Below, in pieces: positions 42,855 through 50,056 of a stretch of 64,000 nucleotides of DNA. The translations under genes were made by a program, and so were the position numbers. This DNA comes from Streptomyces sp. CT34. GTDB lineage: Bacteria; Actinomycetota; Actinomycetes; Streptomycetales; Streptomycetaceae. Position 1 is the stretch's first letter. Every line of letters begins with the position of its first letter. Where the stretch lies: assembly GCF_000805335.1 (NCBI RefSeq), contig NZ_KN708638.1:2260566-2324565 (forward strand), written 5' to 3'. The notes under the pieces are model-generated. The model saw nothing but the letters and a program-made list of their open reading frames with translations. It ran no database searches and had not been told where the DNA came from.

Positions 42855-42892
42855 GGTAACCTGTGGTTCACATACGGGCAATGGACGGGAAA
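42855..42892. promoter_or_regulatory. GlnR operator of glnII
   Basis: Four boxes GTAAC, TTCAC, GCAAT, GAAAC at 42855, 42866, 42877 and 42888, each separated by 6 bp, about 70 bp before glnII. This is the same spacing rule as in front of glnA. Confidence 0.8.
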
Positions 42893-42960
42893 CGGCCTGT
42901 TGCCAGAGTGCAGCGGTACGCCCGCACGCGTACCCGCACCGACCCGTATAAGAGGACCCC

Positions 42961-43980
42961 GTGACCATCAAGGCCGAGTACATCTGGATCGACGGCACCC
43001 AGCCGACCGCCAAGCTCCGCTCCAAGACCAAGATCCTGACGGACGGCGGCAAGCTCCCCCGCTGGGGGTTCGACGGGTCCAGCACCAACCAGGCCGAAGG
43101 CCACTCCTCGGACCTGGTGCTGGAGCCGGTGTTCAGCTGCCCGGACCCGATCCGCGGCGGTGACCACCTGCTGGTGCTGTGCGAGGTGCTGAACACCGAC
43201 CTCACGCCGCACTCCTCCAACACCCGGGCCCTGCTGCGCCCGGTGGCAGAGCGGTTCGCCGCGCAGGAGCCGATCTTCGGCATCGAGCAGGAGTACACCT
43301 TCCTCAAGGGCGAGCGCCCGCTGGGCTTCCCCGAGGGCGGCTTCCCGGCCCCGCAGGGCGGCTACTACTGCGGTGTCGGCGCCGGCGAGATCTTCGGCCG
43401 GGAGATCGTCGAGAAGCACCTCGACCGGTGCCTGGCGGCCGGTCTCGGCCTGTCCGGCATCAACGCCGAGGTCATGCCCGGCCAGTGGGAGTTCCAGGTG
43501 GGCGCGCTGCCGCCGCTGGAGGTCGCGGACCACATGTGGGTGGCGCGCTGGCTGCTGCACCGTACGGCCGAGGAGTTCGGCGTCAGCGCGTCGCTGGACG
43601 CCAAGCCGGCCCGCGGCGACTGGAACGGCGCGGGCGCGCACACCAACTTCTCCACCCGTGCGATGCGCCAGGGCTACGACGCGATCATCACCGCCTGCGA
43701 GGCGCTGGGCGCGGACGGCAAGCCGCTGGAGCACGTGCGCCAGTACGGCACCGGTATCGAGGAGCGGCTGACCGGCGCCCACGAGACCGCCCCCTGGGAC
43801 GAGTTCTCCTACGGCCCCTCCGACCGCGGTGCCTCGGTGCGCATCCCGTGGCAGGTCGAGGCCGAGAAGAAGGGCTACATCGAGGACCGGCGGCCGAACG
43901 CCAATGTGGACCCCTACGTGGTGACGCGGCTGATCGTGGACACCTGCTGCACGGAACTGGAGCGCCGCGAGCAGGTGTGA
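42961..43980 (+). CDS. glnII: type II glutamine synthetase
   Basis: GlnII is the eukaryote-like glutamine synthetase of Streptomyces: glutamate plus ammonia plus ATP to glutamine, not controlled by adenylylation. The 339-residue protein shows WGFDGSSTNQAEG, the metal site FGIEQEYTF, GPCVG-like QGGYYCGVGAGEIF, NAEVMPGQWEFQVG, and the RIP segment ASVRIPWQ. GTG 42961 follows AAGAGG. GlnR boxes are about 70 bp upstream, so it should rise when nitrogen is short. Confidence 0.97.
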   Translation: MTIKAEYIWIDGTQPTAKLRSKTKILTDGGKLPRWGFDGSSTNQAEGHSSDLVLEPVFSCPDPIRGGDHLLVLCEVLNTDLTPHSSNTRALLRPVAERFAAQEPIFGIEQEYTFLKGERPLGFPEGGFPAPQGGYYCGVGAGEIFGREIVEKHLDRCLAAGLGLSGINAEVMPGQWEFQVGALPPLEVADHMWVARWLLHRTAEEFGVSASLDAKPARGDWNGAGAHTNFSTRAMRQGYDAIITACEALGADGKPLEHVRQYGTGIEERLTGAHETAPWDEFSYGPSDRGASVRIPWQVEAEKKGYIEDRRPNANVDPYVVTRLIVDTCCTELERREQV

Positions 43981-44122
43981 CGCCGGCGCCCGGAGTGCGG
44001 TGGCACAGTCGCGAGGTGGGGCCGGACCGGCGGGTCCGGCCCCTTTCGCATGGCCGCGACCGGCGGCCGGCGGGTGCGGGCGCGCGGGGCCGGCTGTCAG
44101 TGGCGGGTGGCACGCTGGGGTC

Positions 44123-45028
44123 ATGCTTGCGATCACCGCCAAGACCGAGAGCGGGCCGGCCGTCGCGCGGCCGACCGCGGACCAACTGACCGCCCTGCTG
44201 CGGCGGATCGGCGCCGAGGGCGACCACTTCGTCGTCGTCGAGCGGCTGCCCGCCGAGGACCAGAGGTTCGTGCAGACCTGGCGGGAGGGCGACGGGCCGT
44301 ACGCCGTGGAGTTCCGCGACGGCGGGCCGGAGCGGCATTTCACGGCCGCCACCGCCGACGCCGATGAGGTCATAGCGGTCTTCCTGGCGTGGGCGCGCGG
44401 TGCCGGGACCTGGCGCACGGCGCTCGACTGGCGGCCGGCGGACCTGTATTCCACGCCCGGTCTGGCCCCGGAGACCCGTGAGCAGGCCGAGGAGCGGGCC
44501 CTTGAGGACATCCGGTCCGGCTTCCGGCCGTTCGAGGACGTCGTGCAGGGCGTGTGCGACGCGTTCGATCCCGAGGAGACGCCGGTGACCCGGGACGAGG
44601 CGCGACGGATCGTCGCGGGCCTGTGGGAGCGGCGGCTGGCCGAGCAGGCGGAGTGGCCCGAGGTGACGGACGCCGACCGGGTCGAGCGGGCGTTCACCGC
44701 GCTGGACGCGCAGGGGCTCACCGCCCGGATGCACTTCACCTGCTGCGGCACCTGCGCGCTCGGCGAGATCGGCGCCGAGCGCGCCGCGGCCGACCGCGGT
44801 TTCGTCTTCTTCCACCACCAGGACACCGCCGCGGCGGCCGGGGGATACGGTCTTGCGGTGCGGTACGGCGCGTACGAGGACTCCGGGGCGGACCGCGCCG
44901 AGGTCGGGCGGACGGTGGCGGCTGCGCTGACCGGCGCCGGTCTGGCGGTGGCGTGGGACGGCGATCCGGACACGGTCATCGAGATCACCCCGCTGGACTG
45001 GCGCAGGCGGCTGCCGGCGGGGAACTGA
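44123..45028 (+). CDS. DUF6891-like hypothetical protein
   Basis: The protein has 301 residues and no membrane segment. The C-terminal part has the motif CCGTCALGEI followed by GFVFFHHQDTAAAAG, the pattern I associate with DUF6891, a family of unknown function. The N-terminal about 100 residues form a separate domain (LRRIGAEGDHFVVVERLPAE). ATG 44123 was chosen because conserved sequence begins there. It runs in the same direction as glnII and the rhomboid-like gene, with 20 bp to the latter. Confidence 0.7.
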   Translation: MLAITAKTESGPAVARPTADQLTALLRRIGAEGDHFVVVERLPAEDQRFVQTWREGDGPYAVEFRDGGPERHFTAATADADEVIAVFLAWARGAGTWRTALDWRPADLYSTPGLAPETREQAEERALEDIRSGFRPFEDVVQGVCDAFDPEETPVTRDEARRIVAGLWERRLAEQAEWPEVTDADRVERAFTALDAQGLTARMHFTCCGTCALGEIGAERAAADRGFVFFHHQDTAAAAGGYGLAVRYGAYEDSGADRAEVGRTVAAALTGAGLAVAWDGDPDTVIEITPLDWRRRLPAGN

Positions 45029-45048
45029 GCGGAGCGGAGGGACCGGGC

Positions 45049-45795
45049 GTGCGGACGCGGGGGCGGGCGGTGCGGTACGGGGCGCTGCCGTGGGCGGCAC
45101 CGCTGTATGTGGGGGTGGTGCAGCTCGGGGCGTATGCCACCGGCCGGCTGCCGGGGCGGCGGCGTGCGGAGCTGCTGCGCGCGCACTCCACCAATGTCGC
45201 CAATCTGCGGGGCGGCCGGTGGGGCACCCTCGCCACCAGCGCGGCGTTCGTGGAGAAGCCGCTGCCGGTGGCGTACGGCGCGGCGCTGCTGGCCACCCTC
45301 GGTACGGCCGAGGCCCGTTGGGGTGCCGGGCGCGCCGCGGGGGTGTTCGCGGCCGGGCACATCGGCGCCGGTCTGCTGGTGTACGCGGGCCTGCGCGCCC
45401 GGCCGGGCGGCTGTCCCGACGGCACCGCGCGGGCCGTCGACGTCGGGGCGAGCTACGGCTTCTGCGCCACGCTCGGCGCCCTCGCGGCGACGGTCCCGCA
45501 CCGGGGCGTGCGGCGGGCGGCGGTCGGCGGGCTGCTGGTGTCGCTCGCCGTGCCGGTGGTCCGCCGCGGCCGGACGTTCACGGACGCGGGGCATCTGGCG
45601 GCGCTGGCGCTCGGGGTGGTGATGGGCGCCACAGGGGCCACCGGGGCGGGTTTCGGCCGGCGCGTGCGGCGCCGCGGGGCGGGCCTGACGGTCAACTCCG
45701 GTGCGGGGAAGGGCAGTCGCCGGCGCGACCTGGCCGGTCCCGCGGGTGGTGCGGCCGGCGTGCGTCAGGATCGCGTCACTGCGGAGGTGGTGTGA
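45049..45795 (+). CDS. rhomboid-like membrane protein
   Basis: The protein has 248 residues with about six membrane segments. The GASYGFCATLGAL segment holds the Ser of a rhomboid-type active site, and a later His lies in TDAGHLAALALGVVMG; both fit rhomboid-like proteins of actinomycetes, although a second loop motif is not clear. It would cleave, or simply bind, membrane proteins in the bilayer. The C-terminal about 45 residues are disordered and basic. GTG 45049 follows GGAGCGGAGGG. Confidence 0.7.
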   Translation: MRTRGRAVRYGALPWAAPLYVGVVQLGAYATGRLPGRRRAELLRAHSTNVANLRGGRWGTLATSAAFVEKPLPVAYGAALLATLGTAEARWGAGRAAGVFAAGHIGAGLLVYAGLRARPGGCPDGTARAVDVGASYGFCATLGALAATVPHRGVRRAAVGGLLVSLAVPVVRRGRTFTDAGHLAALALGVVMGATGATGAGFGRRVRRRGAGLTVNSGAGKGSRRRDLAGPAGGAAGVRQDRVTAEVV

Positions 45796-45830
45796 AGGAC
45801 AGAACAACGGCTGTCTGGTTCAATGGGGTC

Positions 45831-45935
45831 ATGGCCAGCCTTACCGACACCGCGACGGGTCGCAGCGACCTCGAGCCTTTCTGGCCGTCCCGGCAGGCGC
45901 ACGCCTTCGACCGGCTGTGTTGCCGCGCGCACTGA
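45831..45935 (+). CDS. 34-residue leader-type peptide
   Basis: A short frame from ATG 45831 ends RLCCRAH, with an in-frame Cys pair three residues from the end. It lies 107 bp before the winged-helix gene, in the same direction. Short peptides with terminal Cys or Arg/Cys clusters upstream of genes are common leader peptides in Streptomyces. No clear attenuator hairpin was traced, so the control role is a guess. Confidence 0.4.
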   Translation: MASLTDTATGRSDLEPFWPSRQAHAFDRLCCRAH

Positions 45936-46042
45936 GCGCGGGCCCGCACCATTCCTCCCGACACCGCCGACCGGTGTCCCCAGCCCTGCCCGCGCGCACG
46001 ACGTCCCCCGACGATCCCCTTGCGCGAAAGAGCTGACTTGCG

Positions 46043-46672
46043 ATGACGAACCTCCGTACCGTTCCCGCCGGTTCCACCACGGCCGCCGTTCCGCACCCGC
46101 CGCAGCAGCGCCACCGGTTGCGCGCGGTGCCCTCCGACGAAGCGACCGCCGCCGTCCGGGACGCCCGTCCCGTCGCCGCCCCGGGCGGCACGGCGCCGCG
46201 CCACAGTGCGCAGCAGGTCGCCGAGCTGCTGAACTCCGGCGCCACCTGGCTCCCGGCGCCACAGCACAGCCTGCCCGCACTGCCCGGTCAGCCGCCGATG
46301 GTCGGCTACCTCGTCCTCGTCCCGGCCGAGGCGGCCCCCGCCGCGCAGCCGCCCGCCGACCCCGCACCGCCGGGCCGGACCGGCGACGAGACCGTGCGGA
46401 TCGACCCCGAGCAGCGGACCGTGCAGGTCCGGGGCCGGCAACTGGACCTGACGTACCTCGAATTCGAGCTGCTGGCCCATCTGGTCGCGCATCCGCACCG
46501 GGTGCACACCCGCGACCAGCTGGTGACCACGGTGTGGGGGTACGGGCATGTCGGCGACGGGCGCACCGTGGACGTCCATGTCGCCCGGCTGCGGCGGAAG
46601 CTGGGCGCCGAGCACCGGTCGTCGATCGTGACAGTGCGGCGGGTCGGCTACAAGTACGTGCCGAGCACCTAG
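46043..46672 (+). CDS. winged-helix (OmpR-type) transcriptional regulator
   Basis: The protein has 209 residues. The C-terminal about 95 residues form a winged helix of the OmpR/PhoB type (VRGRQLDLTYLEFELLAHLV, VHVARLRRKLGAEHRSSIVT, VRRVGYKYV). There is no receiver domain; the front is a Pro/Ala-rich linker. It binds DNA and is probably controlled by abundance or partners rather than phosphorylation. Its TAG stop overlaps the start of the inverted-repeat element, as at the epimerase gene. Confidence 0.87.
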   Translation: MTNLRTVPAGSTTAAVPHPPQQRHRLRAVPSDEATAAVRDARPVAAPGGTAPRHSAQQVAELLNSGATWLPAPQHSLPALPGQPPMVGYLVLVPAEAAPAAQPPADPAPPGRTGDETVRIDPEQRTVQVRGRQLDLTYLEFELLAHLVAHPHRVHTRDQLVTTVWGYGHVGDGRTVDVHVARLRRKLGAEHRSSIVTVRRVGYKYVPST

Positions 46673-46909
46673 GCCCTGTCATCGAACTCCCGCCTGCCGG
46701 GCGACGCCCTGCACGTGCCCCCGGCCCGAACCGGCTTCGCACGGCTCGTGCCGGGGGACCCCCTTCGCCGCACCGGGCAACGACCCCAGTACCCCACCCA
46801 GTACAGGGGCCGTCGCCCGGCACGCCGAGAGCACGCACCGGACGCCGCCCGGCCGCCCTTCGGGCGGACGACGGGAGTCTGCGGACGACGGGAGTCTGAC
46901 GACAGGACC
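46672..46909. repeat. MITE-like inverted-repeat element, copy B
   Basis: The ends GGCCCTGTCATCGAACTCCC (left) and, reversed, GGTCCTGTCGTCAGACTCCC (right) match copy A, in the opposite orientation. The right 70 bp equal the reverse complement of the left part of copy A. The middle carries an extra segment of about 110 bp, and the right end has a duplicated CGGACGACGGGAGTCTG unit. Like copy A it begins with the G of a TAG stop. Confidence 0.75.
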
Positions 46910-46933
46910 TCGCGCGGCGGCGGGTGAGGGCGC

Positions 46934-47608
46934 TCAGGCCCCTTGCCCGCCGCCGCGCAGGAGCGGGCAGCGGCGGTGCAGCGCACTCGCCCCGGCGGCC
47001 ACCAGCAGTCCGGCGCCGGAGGCCAGCAGCAGGCCCCTGACCGGGGAGTCGGTGAGCGCCGCGCCGCCGAGGCCGCCGAGCGCCGAGGCGAACAGCGCCC
47101 AGATGCCCGCGCCCACCGCATCCAGGGCGACGAAGCGGCGCAGCGGGTAGCGGACGCTGCCGGTGGCGAGGGTGGCGACCACCCGTCCGCCGGGGAGGAA
47201 GCGGCCGGCGATGATCAGCACGGCGGCGTGCCGTTCGACCAGGGCGCGGGCGCGCAGATGACGGGCCCGGCCGCGTTCGCCGCGCAGCAGCAGGGCGGTC
47301 GCGTGCGGGCCCGCGTGGCGGCCCACGGCGTAGCCGAGGCAGTCGCCGGCCAGTGCCCCGACCGCCGCGACGCCCGCGAGCAGGGCGAGCGGCGGCAGGT
47401 CGGGGCCGATGAGCACGGCGACCAGGACGACGGTGGTCTCGCTCGGCATGAACGGGAGCAGGGCGTCCAGCCCGGCGATCAGCAACACCGCGAGCCAGAG
47501 CCAGGGGGAGCCGAGCAGCGCGTGCAACGGGTCGGTGAGGCGGTCCAGTTGGTCGAGGAGGCCGAGGGCAAGCGGGGTCGCCGGGCCGGGGGCGAGCTGG
47601 TCAGGCAT
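46934..47608 (-). CDS. DedA-family membrane protein
   Basis: The protein has 224 residues with several membrane segments (SPWLWLAVLLIAGLDALLPF, LALLAGVAAVGALAGDCLGY, LLLASGAGLLVAAGASAL). It carries the DedA signature parts GDCLGYAVGRHAG and FLPGGRVVATLATG. DedA proteins transport or flip lipids such as undecaprenyl phosphate. It starts at ATG 47608, overlapping the stop of the acyltransferase gene by eight bases, so it is the last gene of a lipid operon. Confidence 0.88.
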   Translation of the reverse strand: MPDQLAPGPATPLALGLLDQLDRLTDPLHALLGSPWLWLAVLLIAGLDALLPFMPSETTVVLVAVLIGPDLPPLALLAGVAAVGALAGDCLGYAVGRHAGPHATALLLRGERGRARHLRARALVERHAAVLIIAGRFLPGGRVVATLATGSVRYPLRRFVALDAVGAGIWALFASALGGLGGAALTDSPVRGLLLASGAGLLVAAGASALHRRCPLLRGGGQGA

Positions 47609-48488
47609 GCTGGCGGACCGGCGGGCCGGCGGTCGGCGGCGGGGCCTCGGGCGCGGTCCGCGGCGGCCGGATCGCCGCCGGAGCCGGCCGTACGGGGCCG
47701 CCACGGAGGACGATGTGCTCGGCGCGGGCCGCCAGTTCCCTGCGGTCCAGGGCGGTGCCCGCGGTCGGCAGCGCCGGGTGGGCGGTGAGGCGTACGGTCA
47801 GTGCGCGGGCGGTCAGGACGCGGCCCAGGGAGGCCGCCAAGGTGTCGTCACCGCAGAACGCGGCCACAGTGCTGGGCCGGCCCTGCTGGGTGTAGCTGAC
47901 GGTCAGCGGGCGGATGGGTGCGCCGGCGTCCAGGGCGGCCTGGAAGGTGGCGCGGCGGAAGGCGCCCCGGTCGGCGGTGCACCAGGTGGTGGCCTGGGGG
48001 AAGACCGCCACCGAGCGGCCGGCGGCGAGCAGCTCGGACAACTCCCGTACGGTGCGCGGGAGCCTGCGGGGGCTGGTGCGGTCGATGAAGTGTGTGCCGG
48101 CCCGGCGCGCCAGGCCGCCGACGACCGGCCAGCGGCCCACCTCGCGCTTGGCGAGCAGGGTCGTCGGCTCGGCGGCGAGCAGCGTGACGATGTCGAGCCA
48201 GGAGATGTGGTTGAGGACGGTGAGGGTGCCGGGGCCGCCGGCTCCCGCCCCGGCGGCCGGCAGCGCGTCGATTCCCTCCGCCTGGATACCCAGCGCCGAA
48301 AGCAGCGTCCGGGCGTGCGCCCGCAGCCGTACCGGGTCCGCCAGGCGGTCGCCGTCGGTCAGGACGCGGCGCACCGCGGCGGCGAACGCGGCGGTGCGGC
48401 GGGCGGTTTCGCGGGCCGGGACGCGCGGGACGACGTGGCCGGCGCAGTGCGGGGTGCAGACGGACCGGACGTCCCAGGGGCCGTTCAC
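47601..48488 (-). CDS. PlsC-type 1-acylglycerol-3-phosphate acyltransferase
   Basis: The protein has 295 residues from GTG 48488, overlapping the stop of the preceding gene (GTGA). Motif I NHxxxxD is NHISWLDIV, motif III is VAVFPQATTWC (FPEGT-like, Glu replaced by Gln), and IRPLTVSYTQQG is also present. It adds an acyl chain to a lysolipid at the inner membrane face. Paired with the OlsB-like GNAT gene, it may act as the O-acyltransferase of ornithine-lipid synthesis (OlsA role) rather than in phosphatidate synthesis. The Pro-rich C-terminus is dispensable-looking. Confidence 0.85.
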   Translation of the reverse strand: MNGPWDVRSVCTPHCAGHVVPRVPARETARRTAAFAAAVRRVLTDGDRLADPVRLRAHARTLLSALGIQAEGIDALPAAGAGAGGPGTLTVLNHISWLDIVTLLAAEPTTLLAKREVGRWPVVGGLARRAGTHFIDRTSPRRLPRTVRELSELLAAGRSVAVFPQATTWCTADRGAFRRATFQAALDAGAPIRPLTVSYTQQGRPSTVAAFCGDDTLAASLGRVLTARALTVRLTAHPALPTAGTALDRRELAARAEHIVLRGGPVRPAPAAIRPPRTAPEAPPPTAGPPVRQHA

Positions 48489-49285
48489 CGGTCCCCCAGG
48501 AAGAAGCGGCGGTAGCGGTCGCCGAGGCGCTCCATGTCCAGGACGACGAAGAAGTCGGCGGTGCCGAACGCCGGGTCGTGGGCGGGGGCGCCGCCGATCC
48601 ACGCGCCGATCCGGAGGTAGCCGCGCAGCAGCGGCGGGAGCTGGGCGAGGGCGGGGCGCTCGGGCAGCGGGCCGGTGGGGCGCCAGGGGCGGTGCGGGGT
48701 GACCCGGAGCCCGGCCGGGGCGGGGTAACGGGTCAGGGCCAGCGCCCAGGCGTGGGCGGCGGCGGTGCCCCCGTCGGCGAGCGGGACGGAGGCGCAGCCG
48801 GCGAGGTAGCGGTGGCCGGAGAGCAGGGTGTAGCGGGCGAGCGCGGCCCACATCTGGTTGATGACGGCGCCGCTGCGGTGGTCGGGGTGGACGCAGGAGC
48901 GGCCGGCCTCGATGAGGGAGGGGCGCATCCGGTCGAGGGCGGACAGGTTGAACTCGCCGTCGGAGTAGAGGCGTTGGCTGCGTCCCGGGGGCAGCAGCCG
49001 GTAGGTGCCGACGACGGCGCCGGTGGGGGTGTGGGTGACGATCAGGTGGTCGGCGAGGTCGTCGACGGCGTCGATGTCGTGGCCGGGGAGGGGGGTGTCG
49101 AGGGCGGCGCCCATCTCCTCGCCGAAGACCTGGTGGCGGAGGCGCTGGGCGGCACGGATCCGGTCGGGGGTGTCGGCGATCTCGGCGGTGTAGTCGGCGG
49201 CGGGGGCGGTGTCGGTGGCGGCTGCGTCCGCGACGGGAGAGGTGAGTCCGGGGCGGCCGGCGGACGCGGTGGGTGCCATGCTCAT
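48485..49285 (-). CDS. OlsB-like GNAT acyltransferase
   Basis: The protein has 266 residues from ATG 49285 (GGAGG upstream). GNAT-like core: RLRHQVFGEEMGAAL, AVVGTYRLLPPGRSQRLYSD, EAGRSCVHPDHRSG, PLLRGYLRIGAWIGGAPAHD. This pattern is of the lyso-ornithine-lipid synthase family OlsB, which links an acyl chain to the amino group of ornithine. Together with the PlsC-type gene it would give ornithine lipids, membrane lipids made under phosphate shortage. It is the first gene of the minus-strand operon, read from a promoter near 49290-49400. Confidence 0.75.
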   Translation of the reverse strand: MSMAPTASAGRPGLTSPVADAAATDTAPAADYTAEIADTPDRIRAAQRLRHQVFGEEMGAALDTPLPGHDIDAVDDLADHLIVTHTPTGAVVGTYRLLPPGRSQRLYSDGEFNLSALDRMRPSLIEAGRSCVHPDHRSGAVINQMWAALARYTLLSGHRYLAGCASVPLADGGTAAAHAWALALTRYPAPAGLRVTPHRPWRPTGPLPERPALAQLPPLLRGYLRIGAWIGGAPAHDPAFGTADFFVVLDMERLGDRYRRFFLGDR

Positions 49286-49648
49286 CAGAGCCTCCGTAGG
49301 TGGTGCTGGGTACACCCCCCGTCGGGGTGCACAACCCAATGACCTGGCGTTCTCCTACGCGGCAGACTCTTCCCGCGTCCGGCGGCCGGAAGCGTGAAGC
49401 CCAGGGAGCGCGCGGATGAGGCTCCGCGGAACACTGGTCGCCGCGGGCCGGAGGTCAGGGCAGGTCCGACGGACCGGGGGCCGGGTGAGCGGGGAGTCCT
49501 GGAGGTGGGATCGGCCCGGTCCGCGACCGCCACCGTTCCCGCCAACTCCGGTGGCGGGCACCGCGGTACGGCCCGGTTCCGCGGCTGGCAGGTCGTCCGG
49601 GCGCCGCGTACGCTGACCGGCACGTTCACGAGTAAGGGGAGCAACGAC

Positions 49649-49885
49649 ATGGGCACCGCAGCCGACAAGGAATGGCTCTACGGCCTCGACATCTCCGACG
49701 CCACCTGGCAGCGCCCGCCCGGCGAGGCCCCCGACGCGGAGGCGGTGGAGATCGCCTTCCTGGAGCGCGGCGCGGTCGCGATGCGCAACTCCACGGACCC
49801 CGATGTGGTGCTGCGCTTCACCGAGGCGGAGTGGCGGGCGTTCGTCCTGGGCGCCCGGGACGGGGAGTTCGATCTGACGCGATGA
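49649..49885 (+). CDS. DUF397-like small protein
   Basis: The protein has 78 residues from ATG 49649 with AAGGGGA upstream. The DUF397-type core is AVEIAFLERGAVAMRNSTDP followed by VLRFTEAEWRAFVLGARDGE, a pattern shared with the small partners of WhiJ-type regulators. It is alone here, with no XRE or kinase-like gene beside it, so it is a stand-alone member. Cytoplasmic; function unknown. Confidence 0.75.
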   Translation: MGTAADKEWLYGLDISDATWQRPPGEAPDAEAVEIAFLERGAVAMRNSTDPDVVLRFTEAEWRAFVLGARDGEFDLTR

Positions 49886-50056
49886 CGCCGTAGGCGGGCG
49901 GTGCCGCCCCGGTGGCCGGGGTCGCCGGGTACCGCCCGCCGGACCCGGGCCGGGGTACCGCCGGGCCCGGGTGGCCGGGGGCGGGCGCGGCGGTCACCCG
50001 TCCGGGGCGGCCCGGCGCCCCGGTGACCATCACAGGATTCACTCGTTCCACGGAAC

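Noticed and set aside
42868..45807. A 979-codon minus-strand open frame
   Set aside because: It is antisense to glnII and two other well-supported genes and is open only because of the high GC content; its translation has no family pattern.
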